This document shows, one piece after another, positions 1 through 13,943 of a stretch of 64,000 nucleotides of DNA. The position numbers were made by a program, and so were the translations under genes. How positions within the stretch are numbered: position 1 is the first letter of the stretch; each line of letters starts with the position of its first letter. The notes beneath the pieces are model-generated. The model did no database searches, had not been told where the DNA came from, and saw nothing but the letters and a program-made list of their open reading frames with translations. Source of the DNA: Onchocerca volvulus (taxonomy: Eukaryota; Nematoda; Chromadorea; Rhabditida; Onchocercidae); NCBI GenBank assembly GCA_000499405.2, contig HG738138.1, positions 5,702,888-5,766,887 on the forward strand. The letters are read 5' to 3'.

Positions 1-3000
1 AAGAATCAAAGTGACATTGATAGATCTATCAAAGTGATAACGATGCAATAGCACCATGAGTACCAAATATATTGTTTGTCATCATGAATATGCATTAACA
101 CTCAGTCGAAACATTTGTGTTTGCAATTAGACATGCATCCATGGAAGGGCAATAAACGTTGCCATAAATTCCGCTGTCTAATTTAAAAAGAAAAAAAAAC
201 AGACAACAACAACAAAAAACAAAACAAGCAGTAAAAATAATCTTTCCAGGATGATAGAATACTATCCTGTCGGAATAATTAAAGATATCCAAACGGCTGG
301 TAATCAAGTTTGGGGAAATATTGATGGGTAACTGTCCGAATTTCTAAAGACAATAGCATTTCCATTTTTCCGAATAAATTCAAATCCTCTCTTATTCTGC
401 TTTGGTAGGTATTTGTTTATCCTATGTCACAAAACTTACCTTTCTTATAATTTCATCAATTATATTTATATTTACCATTAAAATTAGATAAAAAAAGATT
501 TTTCAGGATAGTTAAAACTAATGTGAAGCATAATGTAATTGGCTGAAAAACAAGGCCAAAAAAAGATGGCCGAATCCTGAAGTAAAACATCTGTAGCAAT
601 GAAATGATTTGTCTGGACTAGTTGAATTGGATAGTTTATTTTTTTTTCTCTCTTTTGCAAGCCAATCATAACTATACCTAATATTTTCACTTTTTCTTCT
701 CTCTCGCCATCTATCTTGCATTCATCTCATAAACTAGAAATACATAATTCTGTCCAATTAGTTCTTGCATTTTTTTAAGAATAAGAGAAAAGGTAGGCTA
801 ATATCAAAGGAGTGAAATAAAAAGAAAAAAATCACACAAAGTTTTCAAAAACTGGAATAGAAAGAGAATATTCGATATGACGATAAGTTGTATATCTATC
901 TACCTGCTTGCCTTTACAACAGCATTCCATTATAAAATGTTACCTCAACTATGTAACAAAGAAAAGATGCCTGATTCATGCAAAATGGATCTCCCCTAAA
1001 AGTTTTCAGATTGTAAAAATGTTCTTCAGGGAGATTTAAATTAAAAATAAGAGATGATCGAAAAATTGTTTATTTTTCAGTGGTAGCAGTTTGGAAAAGC
1101 GTATGATATAGTACATATACGAAAATGAAACAAGAAATTAAGGGAAAAATTGTGATACAATTGGGTAATAGATCTATTATGCAACCTTTTCAAATGTGAA
1201 TTAATCATCCGACATAAGGTTGCACCTAAGCCTTTCAAACAACAAATAATATCATTAGCATCGACAAACTAAAATCTTATTAGTCAATGAAGAAATATGA
1301 GGTAGGAAAACAAAAATCACAAATAACCGAAAATAAAAAAAACGAAAAACTAATCGTACAATAAAGTTGGCAGGATTAAAAAAAAATTTATTTTATAATT
1401 TATAGGATATATACTTATTTTCTCATCTATAAAACTTCTAACTAACCAATTATTCACTGAGTTATGGAAAACAATAGGAAGACAAAAGGACAAATTATCA
1501 TTCTCTTATTAATAGCAAACGAAGTATGTGTACATTCCTCTTTATCATGCATATCATGCAAGTTGTGAACTGCAGTATCATTCTGCAAGTAGGGATGCTT
1601 ATCACATCAACGTCAGCTATTTTTGCTAAAACATTCAGAAATCACGTGTTAGCTTCAGATAAGGAAATCACCAGCTCAAATTGGTATAATCGGATCAAGT
1701 GGCTATTGCTAAATAAACATGAAAAATGGAACTGCCAGATATTCATTTCAAAAATTAGTCATTCAGGAAATTGAAATAATCAATGTGGATAAAAAATAGG
1801 GCAAAGCTGCTGAATTAACGATTAATAAATCAAGAGAAAGACAGGGAAGGAAGTTTGACAACAAAGATGGAAAAATATGGAAGGACAAATAAATTTATGA
1901 TAGATGAAAACTACTGAACAGAAACAGAAAAAGAATATCCAGTCACTTAACATAGCGCTTTTCCTGATTGCAATCTAACAAAGAAGTCAACCTCAAACTA
2001 CTCCACTTAATCTGCTATAGATCAAAACTGTTTACTGAAATGGAATAACTTCTTTTTTTCCTTCAAACAATCAATCGATTGCAATTTTGATCGGAAAAAA
2101 GGCGAAAAAATTGTCTAAATGAATGAGTGTATCAACAAAAAAAAAAAAAACTGGTGAAATTTGGGGGGAAAAAATAATGGTTGATGGAAAATATTAAATG
2201 TTGAAAGGTAAGTGTTGTGTGTGCATTCAAAATATAAAAATCAATCGGTTTTTTTTTTTTTTTTTTCTGATCTCAAATCAATCTTACTCTCCCCCCCTGA
2301 AAAAAAAAAAAATATTTTGAGTCTGTTGAAAAAAAAAATTTTTTTTCACTCCCTAAAATGTTTTTATTATGGATGATAAAAAAAGATATAGGAATTCAAA
2401 TCTTACCCTTCTTACTAATAGAATGAAAGCCTTCTTTCCGCTTGATTAAATCAGCCCTGTATGTTTTTATTTGATTTTTCCTTCATACACCATACATACA
2501 CATTATTGTTATTATTGATATGGAAGATTAATTGATTAATTACACGGCTGATAGATTAATTTTTTTAATCGTTTATCAATTATTTGATTTTTAAGTCTGA
2601 TTAATAGAGCCTGAGCCAACATTATGGCAAATAGTTAAGGCTAACAAGTAACATCAACATTTCATCCAGATAAGAACTGAAAATCGGCACATTTTCCATG
2701 ACAGTCTGAATTTATTAGATTACAGCATTTGATTACTAGAACATTTAGAATACAAACTTTCTAGATCGATTGTGCTATGATGCAAAGTCCATAATTCCTA
2801 AATATTATGCAACCATAGCGAACAGAAATACAAGCTATTTTCTTATTATCATAGACAGAATCGAAATATTAGCATGATCAATTTATCTTAATTAACAAGC
2901 ACTTGAAACGATCAAACAGATCTTCAAAAGATTAGAAGAACTGTTATATTTCAAAAGTACTTTTTCATCAACTAGAAAAAAATTAAATTAATCTTGAAAT

Positions 3001-3193
3001 GTTTAATGCATGAACAATTTAATGTAAATTTCCGTTGAAAATTTCTCGAAACATTTTTTTTTTTTTTGCAAAAAGAAATGTATAAATGGAAATACCAGAC
3101 AGATGATGGTGACAAAGAAGATAATTTTGAGAGAAAAGCTTTCAAATGAGACAAAAAAAACACGAGATGCTGTAATGTAGTATTCCTAAAATA
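1..3193. other. AT-rich intergenic stretch, no gene seen
   Basis: No reading frame here has protein-like composition or splice-framed exons. It is rich in A and T homopolymer runs, for example around 2137-2150, 2250-2267 and 2298-2345. I see no RNA gene, promoter or repeat that can be supported. It may be distal flank or a long intron of a gene outside the window. Confidence 0.5.
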
Positions 3194-3369
3194 TCTATAT
3201 AAATAAAAGTGTAAATGTTCGTTGTTCATTTCCACGCCGATGTTTCAAGTTCTTCACCAATTGATTTGAAATTCTGACACAACGTTGCATTCAAATAGGC
3301 GCCTGTTTAAGAACTTCCGAAGATTTAAGATTTTGAACAAACGAACATTTACATTTTTATTTATATAGA
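3194..3369. mobile_element. Palindromic Helitron-end derivative (MITE-like)
   Basis: The left edge begins TCTATATAAATAAAAGTG and the right edge is the reverse complement of TCTATATAAATAAAAATG. The inverted similarity continues inward through a GTAAATGTTCG stretch. The inner sequence (GAAGTTCTTC, then GACACAACGTTGCATTC) matches the left part of the larger element in the dyf-11 intron at 31515-33528. The unit therefore looks like two head-to-head copies of one element end without coding capacity. It sits directly against the uvrB fragment on its right side. Assignment to Helitron/Helentron rests on the related larger element carrying a Helitron-type helicase remnant. Confidence 0.7.
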
Positions 3370-3377
3370 CTGCTGGA

Positions 3378-3590
3378 CTTGAGGACTTGAGGAACAGTAA
3401 CATGACCTTCACCAACAAATAAAATTGCACCTTTAGGTAAATGCTCAAATAAAGTAGATGGCGCGTATCCAGCTTCCATCCCACAGAGATGACATGAATA
3501 GTTTTCAATACCTTTACATGTTCCAGTTGTTACTATCATTTCGATATCAAAATTAGTACGCTGCTCAAGACGTTTTACTTCAACAAATTT
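3378..3590 (-). pseudogene. uvrB: Decayed Wolbachia-type uvrB fragment (nuclear insert)
   Basis: Read on the minus strand, about 70 codons stay open and follow bacterial excinuclease subunit UvrB closely. They include KRLEQRTNFDIEMI, TGTCKGIENYS, STLFEHLPKGAILFV and HVTVPQVL. UvrB proteins have the order RLEQRT..D.EM, TG.C.GIENYS, LF.YLP.DALLFVDESHVTVPQ in their helicase domain. The DESH helicase motif is changed to GEGH here, so the motif II acidic residues are lost. There is no start, no bacterial flank, and the frame ends at the palindromic element at 3369. Nematodes have no uvrB; an old nuclear transfer from the Wolbachia endosymbiont is the simplest source. UvrB identity is strong; Wolbachia origin is inferred from the host type. 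Confidence 0.75.
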
Positions 3591-5340
3591 ATTTTGTGAA
3601 TAAAATTATTCATATTATTAACAACGATTTGAAAGATAAATTAGCTGATTCACACCCTGTTACTCAGGTGATCAATAGTTAAACTCGTTGTTTTAAGCTT
3701 GTAAAAGAGTAAGACTTCAACAAATTCATCTGGATTTGAGATTTCAAGTTCGTTTATCATGTAATTGTGTACATTTTAACATATATTATGAGATGTCTTT
3801 TCTTCAGATATTCATAGGTTTTTACAGCATTGAGATAGACGAAGTTTTCAGAGATATTTTGAAATCATTATTTATCAAGTTCTAAATTAGAAATTCAACT
3901 TAGTATCAATTCAGTTTACAATTTGATGTGCAATGTGCTGCTTTTTGATAAAAAAAACGTTCAATTTGACGCACGGTTCTTGAGGAAGAGAAAGATATTC
4001 ATATAATGTTGCAAATGATGGACTGAATTAGCTGGAGTAAAGAATCAGAAACCATCCTGAATCAGGTGACAAGTAGGCCAAGAGCACGTTACTGGGGTAC
4101 TGACCGGATTGAGGCACTATCCGGTTGCTCTTACGGACAAGTCCCAGAAATTCCGGAATGGCAATACAATGAATGAGTCATCAGGTCATCTCTTGTAAGT
4201 AGTACATCTGTCACTGGATTACCCCGTTCCTCAGTAATCCACATCCAGAAACAACTTCTCCGTCCGTCCCCCTATTCCCCCCCCCCGAATGACGTCACCC
4301 CAAATGATCAACTTCCAATAGTCTAGACATTAAATAAGCTGTTCTCGTTCTCAAAGATTCTTGAAACATTACTGGCTGCCACCCAACTATTTTGGCTCGC
4401 TTCCATCTCTGACACACACTAATAGATGTGCACACACACACACACACACACACATACAGGCGACTAATGTGCATGCTTGCCTGGATATCCCTTCCTAGTG
4501 CACTATCTCACCTCTCTCCATGTCTTCTTTATCCTGCTATCAAGCTGCATGATGTCCATTCTATTCTTCACTTCCTTCTCTCTTAACGCAACTTGACCGC
4601 TATCGCTAACTCGTAGAACGTGTAGTCACGGAGCTTATTAACGTACGTGTACGTCATATTCCTACGTATAATTATGATTATCAGGAAGCATTTATGGGTA
4701 ATAAGACTACCTTACATTTCTTAATTCTCCTTGATTGCTATTTTCTCCTCCTCTTGTTCTCTTATGTTAATTTCGTCCGTGATCCTTTACGTTTTACGTA
4801 TGCGTGTGAATTACATGTGAGTTATGCGTGCGAATTCGTGTGTACGCATAAGTTGTTTACAGGCTTCAGACGTGTTCATATGTGCGTTGTTTTTTCACTG
4901 ATAACTTTTGTATACGTTGAAAAGAAAAAAAAAAAAAATTCACGTAAATATGTGCACATAGTTATTCCTTTCGTGATTTCAGTCCTTCACCATCATTGAT
5001 AATAAGATGGAGAAAAATGGAGAGGATTGTGGGCTGTGATAAATTATCACCGCATTTTTGAATAACATAGTTTTCTGTGGAAATGTCGGATTCAGTTCAG
5101 TAATTGAGTAGTGCCGAATAAATTTGGAGAAATATTTTTATTAAGTTTGGTCTGAAAAAAATCAAAATTAGCTATTTGGTGTTTTGGATTAGACAGAAAA
5201 ATAATAACGCTCAGGTTTGCTGAACCAAGAGTACAGAAACATAGGGAAAAATCTCGCTTTAAATCTCGAGGATGAATAGGTAATCGCAAATCATCAATTT
5301 TTCTTTTTTTTTTTTTTTGCTCATTTTTCATTCATTTCAG
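3591..5340. other. Intergenic, mixed composition, no gene seen
   Basis: This stretch holds a less AT-rich part (about 4080-4660), a (CA)n tract and an ACGT-rich cluster (4610-4970), each listed separately. The open frame at 4694-4999 has no family resemblance and is low-complexity in part. It could be upstream regulatory DNA for the exon-like segment at 5341 or for the Smad gene. Confidence 0.4.
4431..4454. repeat. (CA)n microsatellite
   Basis: Twelve uninterrupted CA dinucleotides, followed by CATACA. Simple repeat; no function assigned. Confidence 0.95.
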
Positions 5341-5429
5341 GCGCAATCTGAACGATGTTGAGATATTGTACTCCGTTTGTACTGATCCGAAAAATCGAAT
5401 TGTAACGTTGAATTCTCTTCACCGTGATG
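5341..5429 (+). other. Exon-like segment of unassigned transcript
   Basis: It is preceded by a T-rich tract ending in TTTCAG and followed by a strong donor (G|GTAAGT). One frame is open through the segment and continues in phase into the segment at 6114-6182. The peptide (for example NLNDVEILYSVC) has no ATG in that frame and no family I recognise. It may be a 5' untranslated exon of the Smad gene downstream or part of another gene. A weak resemblance of the joined peptide (HRDG...RL) to the H-R-x-G...R-L core of Smad MH1 is too slight to use. Confidence 0.3.
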
Positions 5430-6113
5430 GTAAGTTGAATTTTCCGTACTTCATTATTTGCTATCATATAACGATTATTATCCCACAGATGTCATAAATC
5501 AAAAGATCGGATTTGAAATCTTAACCGATTAGGTAATCCTCATTGTGTTCTTTTTGTTTTATCACGTTTTTTCTTCACACTTAGGCATTTCTAATTACGT
5601 ATATGCAATTTTCCTATGCTGTTGTCTGTTCATTTTAAGCAGTCTGATGAGTTTATCAATTCAATAACTTCCACGAATAATGTCTATTTTGATATCGTTA
5701 GGATAAATTTGCCGTGTTTTCGATATGCTACCCGAATTACTCGTTTTATCAATCATTAGGCTGCCAATGTTTCGCACTGTTTTAATAAGTCAGTATATAG
5801 CATTGTATTTTCCCTTTATGAAATAAATTTTAATGAATGAAGTCTTCAGAATCTTTCTTTGTCTAATTTTCCCAATACATTCAATTTCGGTAGATTGTAA
5901 TTCGTACTTAGCAACTGATGCCCAATCATGTTTTAATCCAATCCTTCTCTTTTTTCATTTTTTCAGTTACCGTCACAGTATCCATTGTTTTAACCTTTTA
6001 TTTATTGCAATGATTTATTTTTGGTGTGGAAGTAAGAGAAGTTTTTCATGGATTTGTAGTGATTAAAAATTTTTATTGTTAACTTTTCCCTTTCTATATT
6101 TCTTTCTTTCCAG

Positions 6114-6182
6114 GATTTTCTGCCTGCATAGTGATCGAAAGATTGTGTCTTACAGTCGTTACTTTGTGTCGTACAATTAAAG
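6114..6182 (+). other. Second exon-like segment, in phase with 5341-5429
   Basis: It is preceded by TTTCTTTCCAG and followed by G|GTATGT. Joined to the 5341-5429 segment it keeps an open frame (FSACIVIERLCL and on). No convincing next exon was found before 8667, and the Smad start codon has an in-frame stop immediately before it. This transcript, if real, therefore does not obviously extend the Smad protein. Confidence 0.25.
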
Positions 6183-7533
6183 GTATGTTCCATTCCTTAT
6201 GCGTTTGTAATAATCTTTTGCTCTATGTGTTAGTTAATGAATCTTTGAAGAGTTAAAGAAGTCGGCATTTTAAATGATTTCTATTTTTCATCTGTTTGAC
6301 TTGATATTATGATTTGAGAACAAAAATTTCATTAACTGTTCATACATAATTTACTGAAAGCTTCTTGAGCATCTTATCATAATATCAAGTCCAATAGATA
6401 AAAAATAGCAATCATTCAATTAAGTTATTTTATGAAAAGAATTAAGATGTTTTGGTCGTAACAGTTACGATAACGTAAAAATTGTTTGCATACTAATCAA
6501 ACTGATGATGAACTTGTCTATCATTTTACTTCTTTAAGTAGTGTTGTACTTCCGTAATTCGTCAACTTGAAATATGGAATTTGACATTTTTCAGTAAGAT
6601 TGCAAGGCACTTACTGTTGTTTGATTAGATTCTTCCGAATATTCCGCTGTTGTTTATTCAAATTTAGGCAACATTTAAGGATTGTTTGTCTATCCATTTA
6701 ATGAGCTGATCCAAGTTTGCTCAGTCATCATCAAATCTTTGCTACTACTATAGATTGTGATCATAATGCCAAATTTTACTCGTTCCTTGTCCTTCCACGT
6801 TGTAGAGATTAATTACTGGATTTTTTGGTTAAATATTTTCGTGTGTACTTGAAACCTTACATTAAACAGTTTATTGCTTGCATACAACATTCCACATCTT
6901 TCTCAATTTTCATTTATTTTTCAACTAATTAGATCTTTTTGAATTATCGTAACTGCTAGTCCGTTATTAAGTACAGCTGTCTTCTGGCAACATCAGAATC
7001 GTTATAGTGGAGTTCTTCTGGACTAATTTCATTGTAGCATATAGTACAAGCAAATGATTTGTATATAGTTGCACTGTTAATGCATAATTGCAACGAAAGG
7101 GAAAAATTTTTTTGAAGTTGAAGATAAATGGTGACTCATTTCATCGATGTGTTACGCTGACTGGGTACGGTTTTGCTGTAATCTGAAACTATTGGTTGAA
7201 GCTTCCCATTTAATCGGCTGCAGGTTCTGCTAGATTAATTGAAGTGGCCTTTAACCGTTTTACTAGGTTGATTAAATTCTGTGCTGATATTGCAGCAGAT
7301 TAATTTAAATTATTCTGGCGGAAATGGAAATTCATTTTTTTGTGATTAATGAATATAATACTGCTATAGAAGATGAGACTTCTATACCATTGATTAGCAA
7401 GGTTCAGCTGTAATTGTCATCGTTTCTGTTTATAAAAAATTAATTGTGAGGCAAAGTCTCGAATTCGTTTTAGTTTTTATAGATGAGTGATAGTGATATT
7501 GAATGATGCAGCTTAGGAAGCTTATTATGCAGC

Positions 7534-7590
<57 letters not shown>

Positions 7591-8666
7591 TGGATAGTAG
7601 TAGCTTGGATACTTATGTAATACTCTTTGCTTTCAAATTCATTCATGCTTTCACGTAGATATTTAAACATTCATGCTTTTTCTATTTCAAGTTATAACAC
7701 TTATGTAACTTACTATAGCTTTAGAAGGATAAGTGGGTCTTTCCGTTTGATTGATTGCCACACAGTTTTACTCTATCAAAAAGAATTATACACGTGAACA
7801 TCTGGTTTGTTATATTTCTTTGGTCAAATACATCTTTATTTTCATGTCTGGTTTGCTGATCAGATTTCCGAAAATTTCTGTGGATTTAGGATAGGTATAT
7901 CTCCATAAGCGGGGTAACGAGAATAGGGGGAGGGAGAGAGAATTAGCTGTGTTGAGTTTTTTGGATGGTGGATGTGTGTATATAGTTTGCGAGCACCGTC
8001 ATCATTTCCTTGTGCATACAACTTTCCCTCACAGCCATATAGACTCATATAACAGTAGTTCGTGGCTTTTCGCTCATCTCATTTACATTGTTCCCCGCAA
8101 ATGTATGATTGCTCCCACGCCTCGAAACCCCCTCTCGTCCTTAAAAAACATAGTCTGTTGAAATCCGTCACACATATTTTCTATCTGTATATTTTTTTTT
8201 TTTTGTGCGCTCCTCTTCTTCATTGTCCACTCGAATTTTCCGGATTTTCCTATGATTTGCGAGACTTTATTAAAAGGAGAAAGGATTTAGGGCAGTACTC
8301 GTCATGACAAACAAAGTTTTTTTCCATTTGAATATAAATCATGAGTTAGCAACTTTGAATGGAAAGATCTGTATTAAGATTTTCTCTAGAAAGTAAGAAT
8401 AGCAGAACTTATAGGACAGTCCGCTACAGTGGTTTTTTCCTTAGTTTTACCTAAAATGACCGATGAAATAACTTGTAATGGTGATTTCGACTTTTAGAGA
8501 GTCATTTATGATTGACAGTGAATTTGAGGATGAATCGAAATTAATGAATTCATCAAAAATTTTGCACCTCCTTTTTCGGTTAAGTTCTTCAAAAGAAAAA
8601 ATTTATGCTTCCCATATTATGTACTGAAAGGACAAGTAAGCGATTATTTGAGAACTTGGAATTTGA
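6183..8666. other. Non-coding stretch upstream of the Smad gene
   Basis: No coding exon could be supported. It contains the (TTA)n microsatellite at 7534-7585 and a patch with more C and G (about 7900-8290) that could be promoter DNA for the Smad gene. Frames open in that patch look like chance. Confidence 0.4.
7534..7585. repeat. (TTA)n microsatellite
   Basis: About seventeen perfect TTA units. On the minus strand it would read as poly-Asn, which is an artefact of the repeat and not a protein. Confidence 0.95.
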
Positions 8667-11172
<2,506 letters not shown>

Positions 11173-13852
11173 ATTCTTTTCGGTATTTCATCAAATGATC
11201 CAAGAAGTTCTTGTTTTGCTATTGTGTATTTTTTGTGTTCTATAGATTGCACCCGGTTTGTTTTTTCTTTTTTTTTTTTTTTTTTTTCAATTCAAAAAAT
11301 GTGTCTTGCAGTTATAGTTGAATTTATAATTATCATGAGTTATATCGTTTGATATGTCTAGCCCCGTTCATTGGAAAATTCATTCATTTTCTTTTTTCCT
11401 TTTTTTTTTCCTTTTTTTATATCCACAGCGACTGGTAGAGCACTCAGAAGGGAAAGCGCTGTGCAATCAGAAAGAATTCTTAATGCTCTGTGTTTAAAAT
11501 TTACCTTTTTTTGATTTGCTCATCATTTTTAGAAAAAAGAATGTTTGCTGTTTTAACTCTCTGTTTCAACATTATTACCAGAATTAAATTCAGAGACATT
11601 CTTTCTGAAATGATATTTTTTTATGACAAAGTAGGATCACCGCTTAAAATTCATTGCTAAGGGTAGGGATTTCTTCTTAAGTAGACATCATTGGTGTGCT
11701 CGCGTTAAATAATAGTCCTCTGGGCTAGATTGTATCTATGTGAAGATCACGGTTAAACTATGAAAAAAATAGTCTGCATATGCGTTTGATGACGGCTGGC
11801 TGTTATTGCTAGTTTTATGATTGTAGATAGATTTTTATGGCTTGCGATGATGCTTTTCGCTTAATATAATCGAGAAATTGGTCATGTATAAACTACTGTT
11901 AGTATAAAACGAAAACTTGAATTTTTGTTTACTTGCCCAGCATTCTTTTTATTTCTTTTTCGTCTGTAACTGCTCAAAGATACTTTCTCATAAAATATGG
12001 CTTCTAGTGATCATCTGAACTGTTGCACTTTTTGTTTCCATTTTACAAGCCTTTTTTATATCTATTTTTCGTAAGAGTTCAGATTTGATTACTGTTTTTT
12101 TTCCATTTTTTAGGAAATTGTGATTTTTTAATTTGCAAAGTATTAATGGTTTATCTTCACATATCTCTCTCTCTTTATTTTAAAGCAACTTTTCCGGTAT
12201 ATTTCATTATTTCAATTATCTAGTATTGTTGAATAGTTTATTTGATGTGAATTGCAATGTCTATAATCGCCTGAACACACCGAATTCATTAACGGCTAGA
12301 GACGAAAGCCATAATCGATATTAATGAATTTGCTTTTTTATTTCGAAAAATCTGATTTGAATTAACGGATTGATCCATTTTAGGATTTCAAGAGACTGTT
12401 TCATGATTTCGGCGACTTGTGCAGTTCTCATCATTTATATGGTTATTTGATTATTGTGTATTGCATAATAATGTTAGCAGGATTTGATCTAATACAGAAA
12501 ATGTTGTCGAGAACAGTGCGTTAAGATCATAACAACTTGGTTTTTAATGATTATTACCGAAATTTATGCCACAAGCCCATCAAAATGGTAGCTATTAAGA
12601 TGTTCCGTTTAAATTAATTTGCTGGTTAAGATTTAATGATTTGTGGCAAACATATGGGAAACAATTTTTAAATTGATGATTGATTGTGGTTGTAATTTTT
12701 ATTTTTCAAAAGGGCATGACTTTCGCCAAAATGGTTGCTGTATTTTAACTGATAATCCCACGTAGATAAAAGAAAAGATTTTGTGCTCTATCCAAAATTT
12801 TCAATTGATTGCAAATTTTTGCTATGCATTCTTCAACTGCTCCTCACATGCAGTGAGAGTTCCGAAAATTTTCTGAAGCTTAGTATGATGGTTCTACTGT
12901 TTTGAGATATGAACAATCTCTGTAGTAGGCTTACATTACAGCATTGTCTAATCTTAATTAAACTTCTAGATTTCTATAAATTATTTCCGCTCTTATTTGA
13001 CAACTGTCCGCATGCACAGCTTTACAGAGAATTAATTACATAATTACATTGTCGAGGGTCGATAACCTAAGAGCTTTTGTGGATCGTGGTTTAAAGGATC
13101 AGGAAATACAAATTTTCGCGGTAATACTTAAAATAGCATAAAATCAATGGCATAATTAAGCCATCTAAAAGACCTAGGAATGATTCCAAAGTAGTTAGAA
13201 ATAGATTTCTTTCATTAGCAAACAGATTGCAAGGAGTTTAATTATTTGGTGATTCGTACAAATATAATAAAACATTACTGAATGATCTTAAAGATTTAAC
13301 TGCAATGACTAAAACGCTGCGATCACGTGTTAAATGATTTGCGAAAAAATTTTTTTGTCCGCCACATAGTGAATGGATTTTTTTTCTTCTAATTTTTTGC
13401 AAATTTTTTCTTGACATTTTGGGAATTAATACCTTGGGATCTATTCGAACTGAGTTTTGAGGTGTAATAAAACTACATCCTAAAACGTACCGGTGTTTTT
13501 ATTAATTTCCAAAACTTTAAGATTCAAATTTACCCTGATTTTATAATTATAATAAGAACTTATCAGACTTCGAAATGTATGACTTCATATTTCATTGCTT
13601 AAATTATGAAGAAAAAAAATTGAAGCACACTTTCATTTCAGAACCATGTTTTCCATCTTTAAGATGATAAGCTGATTCTGTCGATTCACAATTAAGTATT
13701 CGATGAGACTTATTATGTATTCGGTCAATCTGAACTTCCCCCGAGCAATTAAGATTCTTTAATTGCTAATTTATCTCATTACCGGTTAAGATACTTGTGG
13801 CTTCTCCTTTTATCCATAAATTGCAAGCATGGAATGAACATAACTTGAAAAA
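11173..13852. other. Smad 3' flank and intergenic DNA
   Basis: It begins with the presumed Smad 3' UTR, which has long T runs. No canonical AATAAA lies close to the stop, so the polyadenylation site is not assigned. No other gene, RNA or repeat could be supported. Confidence 0.45.
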
Positions 13853-13858
13853 TTTATT
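13853..13858 (-). terminator. Polyadenylation signal of the collagen gene
   Basis: AATAAA on the minus strand, about 86 bases after the collagen stop codon, a usual spacing for a nematode 3' end. Confidence 0.55.
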
Positions 13859-13943
13859 TGCTTGTTATTGATATAACTAAATGACAAGCCGGCAAAATGG
13901 CAGTCTGAATAGAAAAATTTCTAATGATACATTCTAAGACCCC

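Noticed and set aside
4080..4230. Possible tRNA or structured RNA in a GC-richer patch
   Set aside because: No A-box/B-box (GGTTCGAATCC-like) or cloverleaf could be laid out.
4694..4999. 101-codon plus frame upstream of 5341
   Set aside because: Its hydrophobic, low-complexity text has no family likeness and ends in a poly-Lys run from an A tract.
7470..7670. Minus-strand frame with an Asn run
   Set aside because: It is a translation of the (TTA)n microsatellite.
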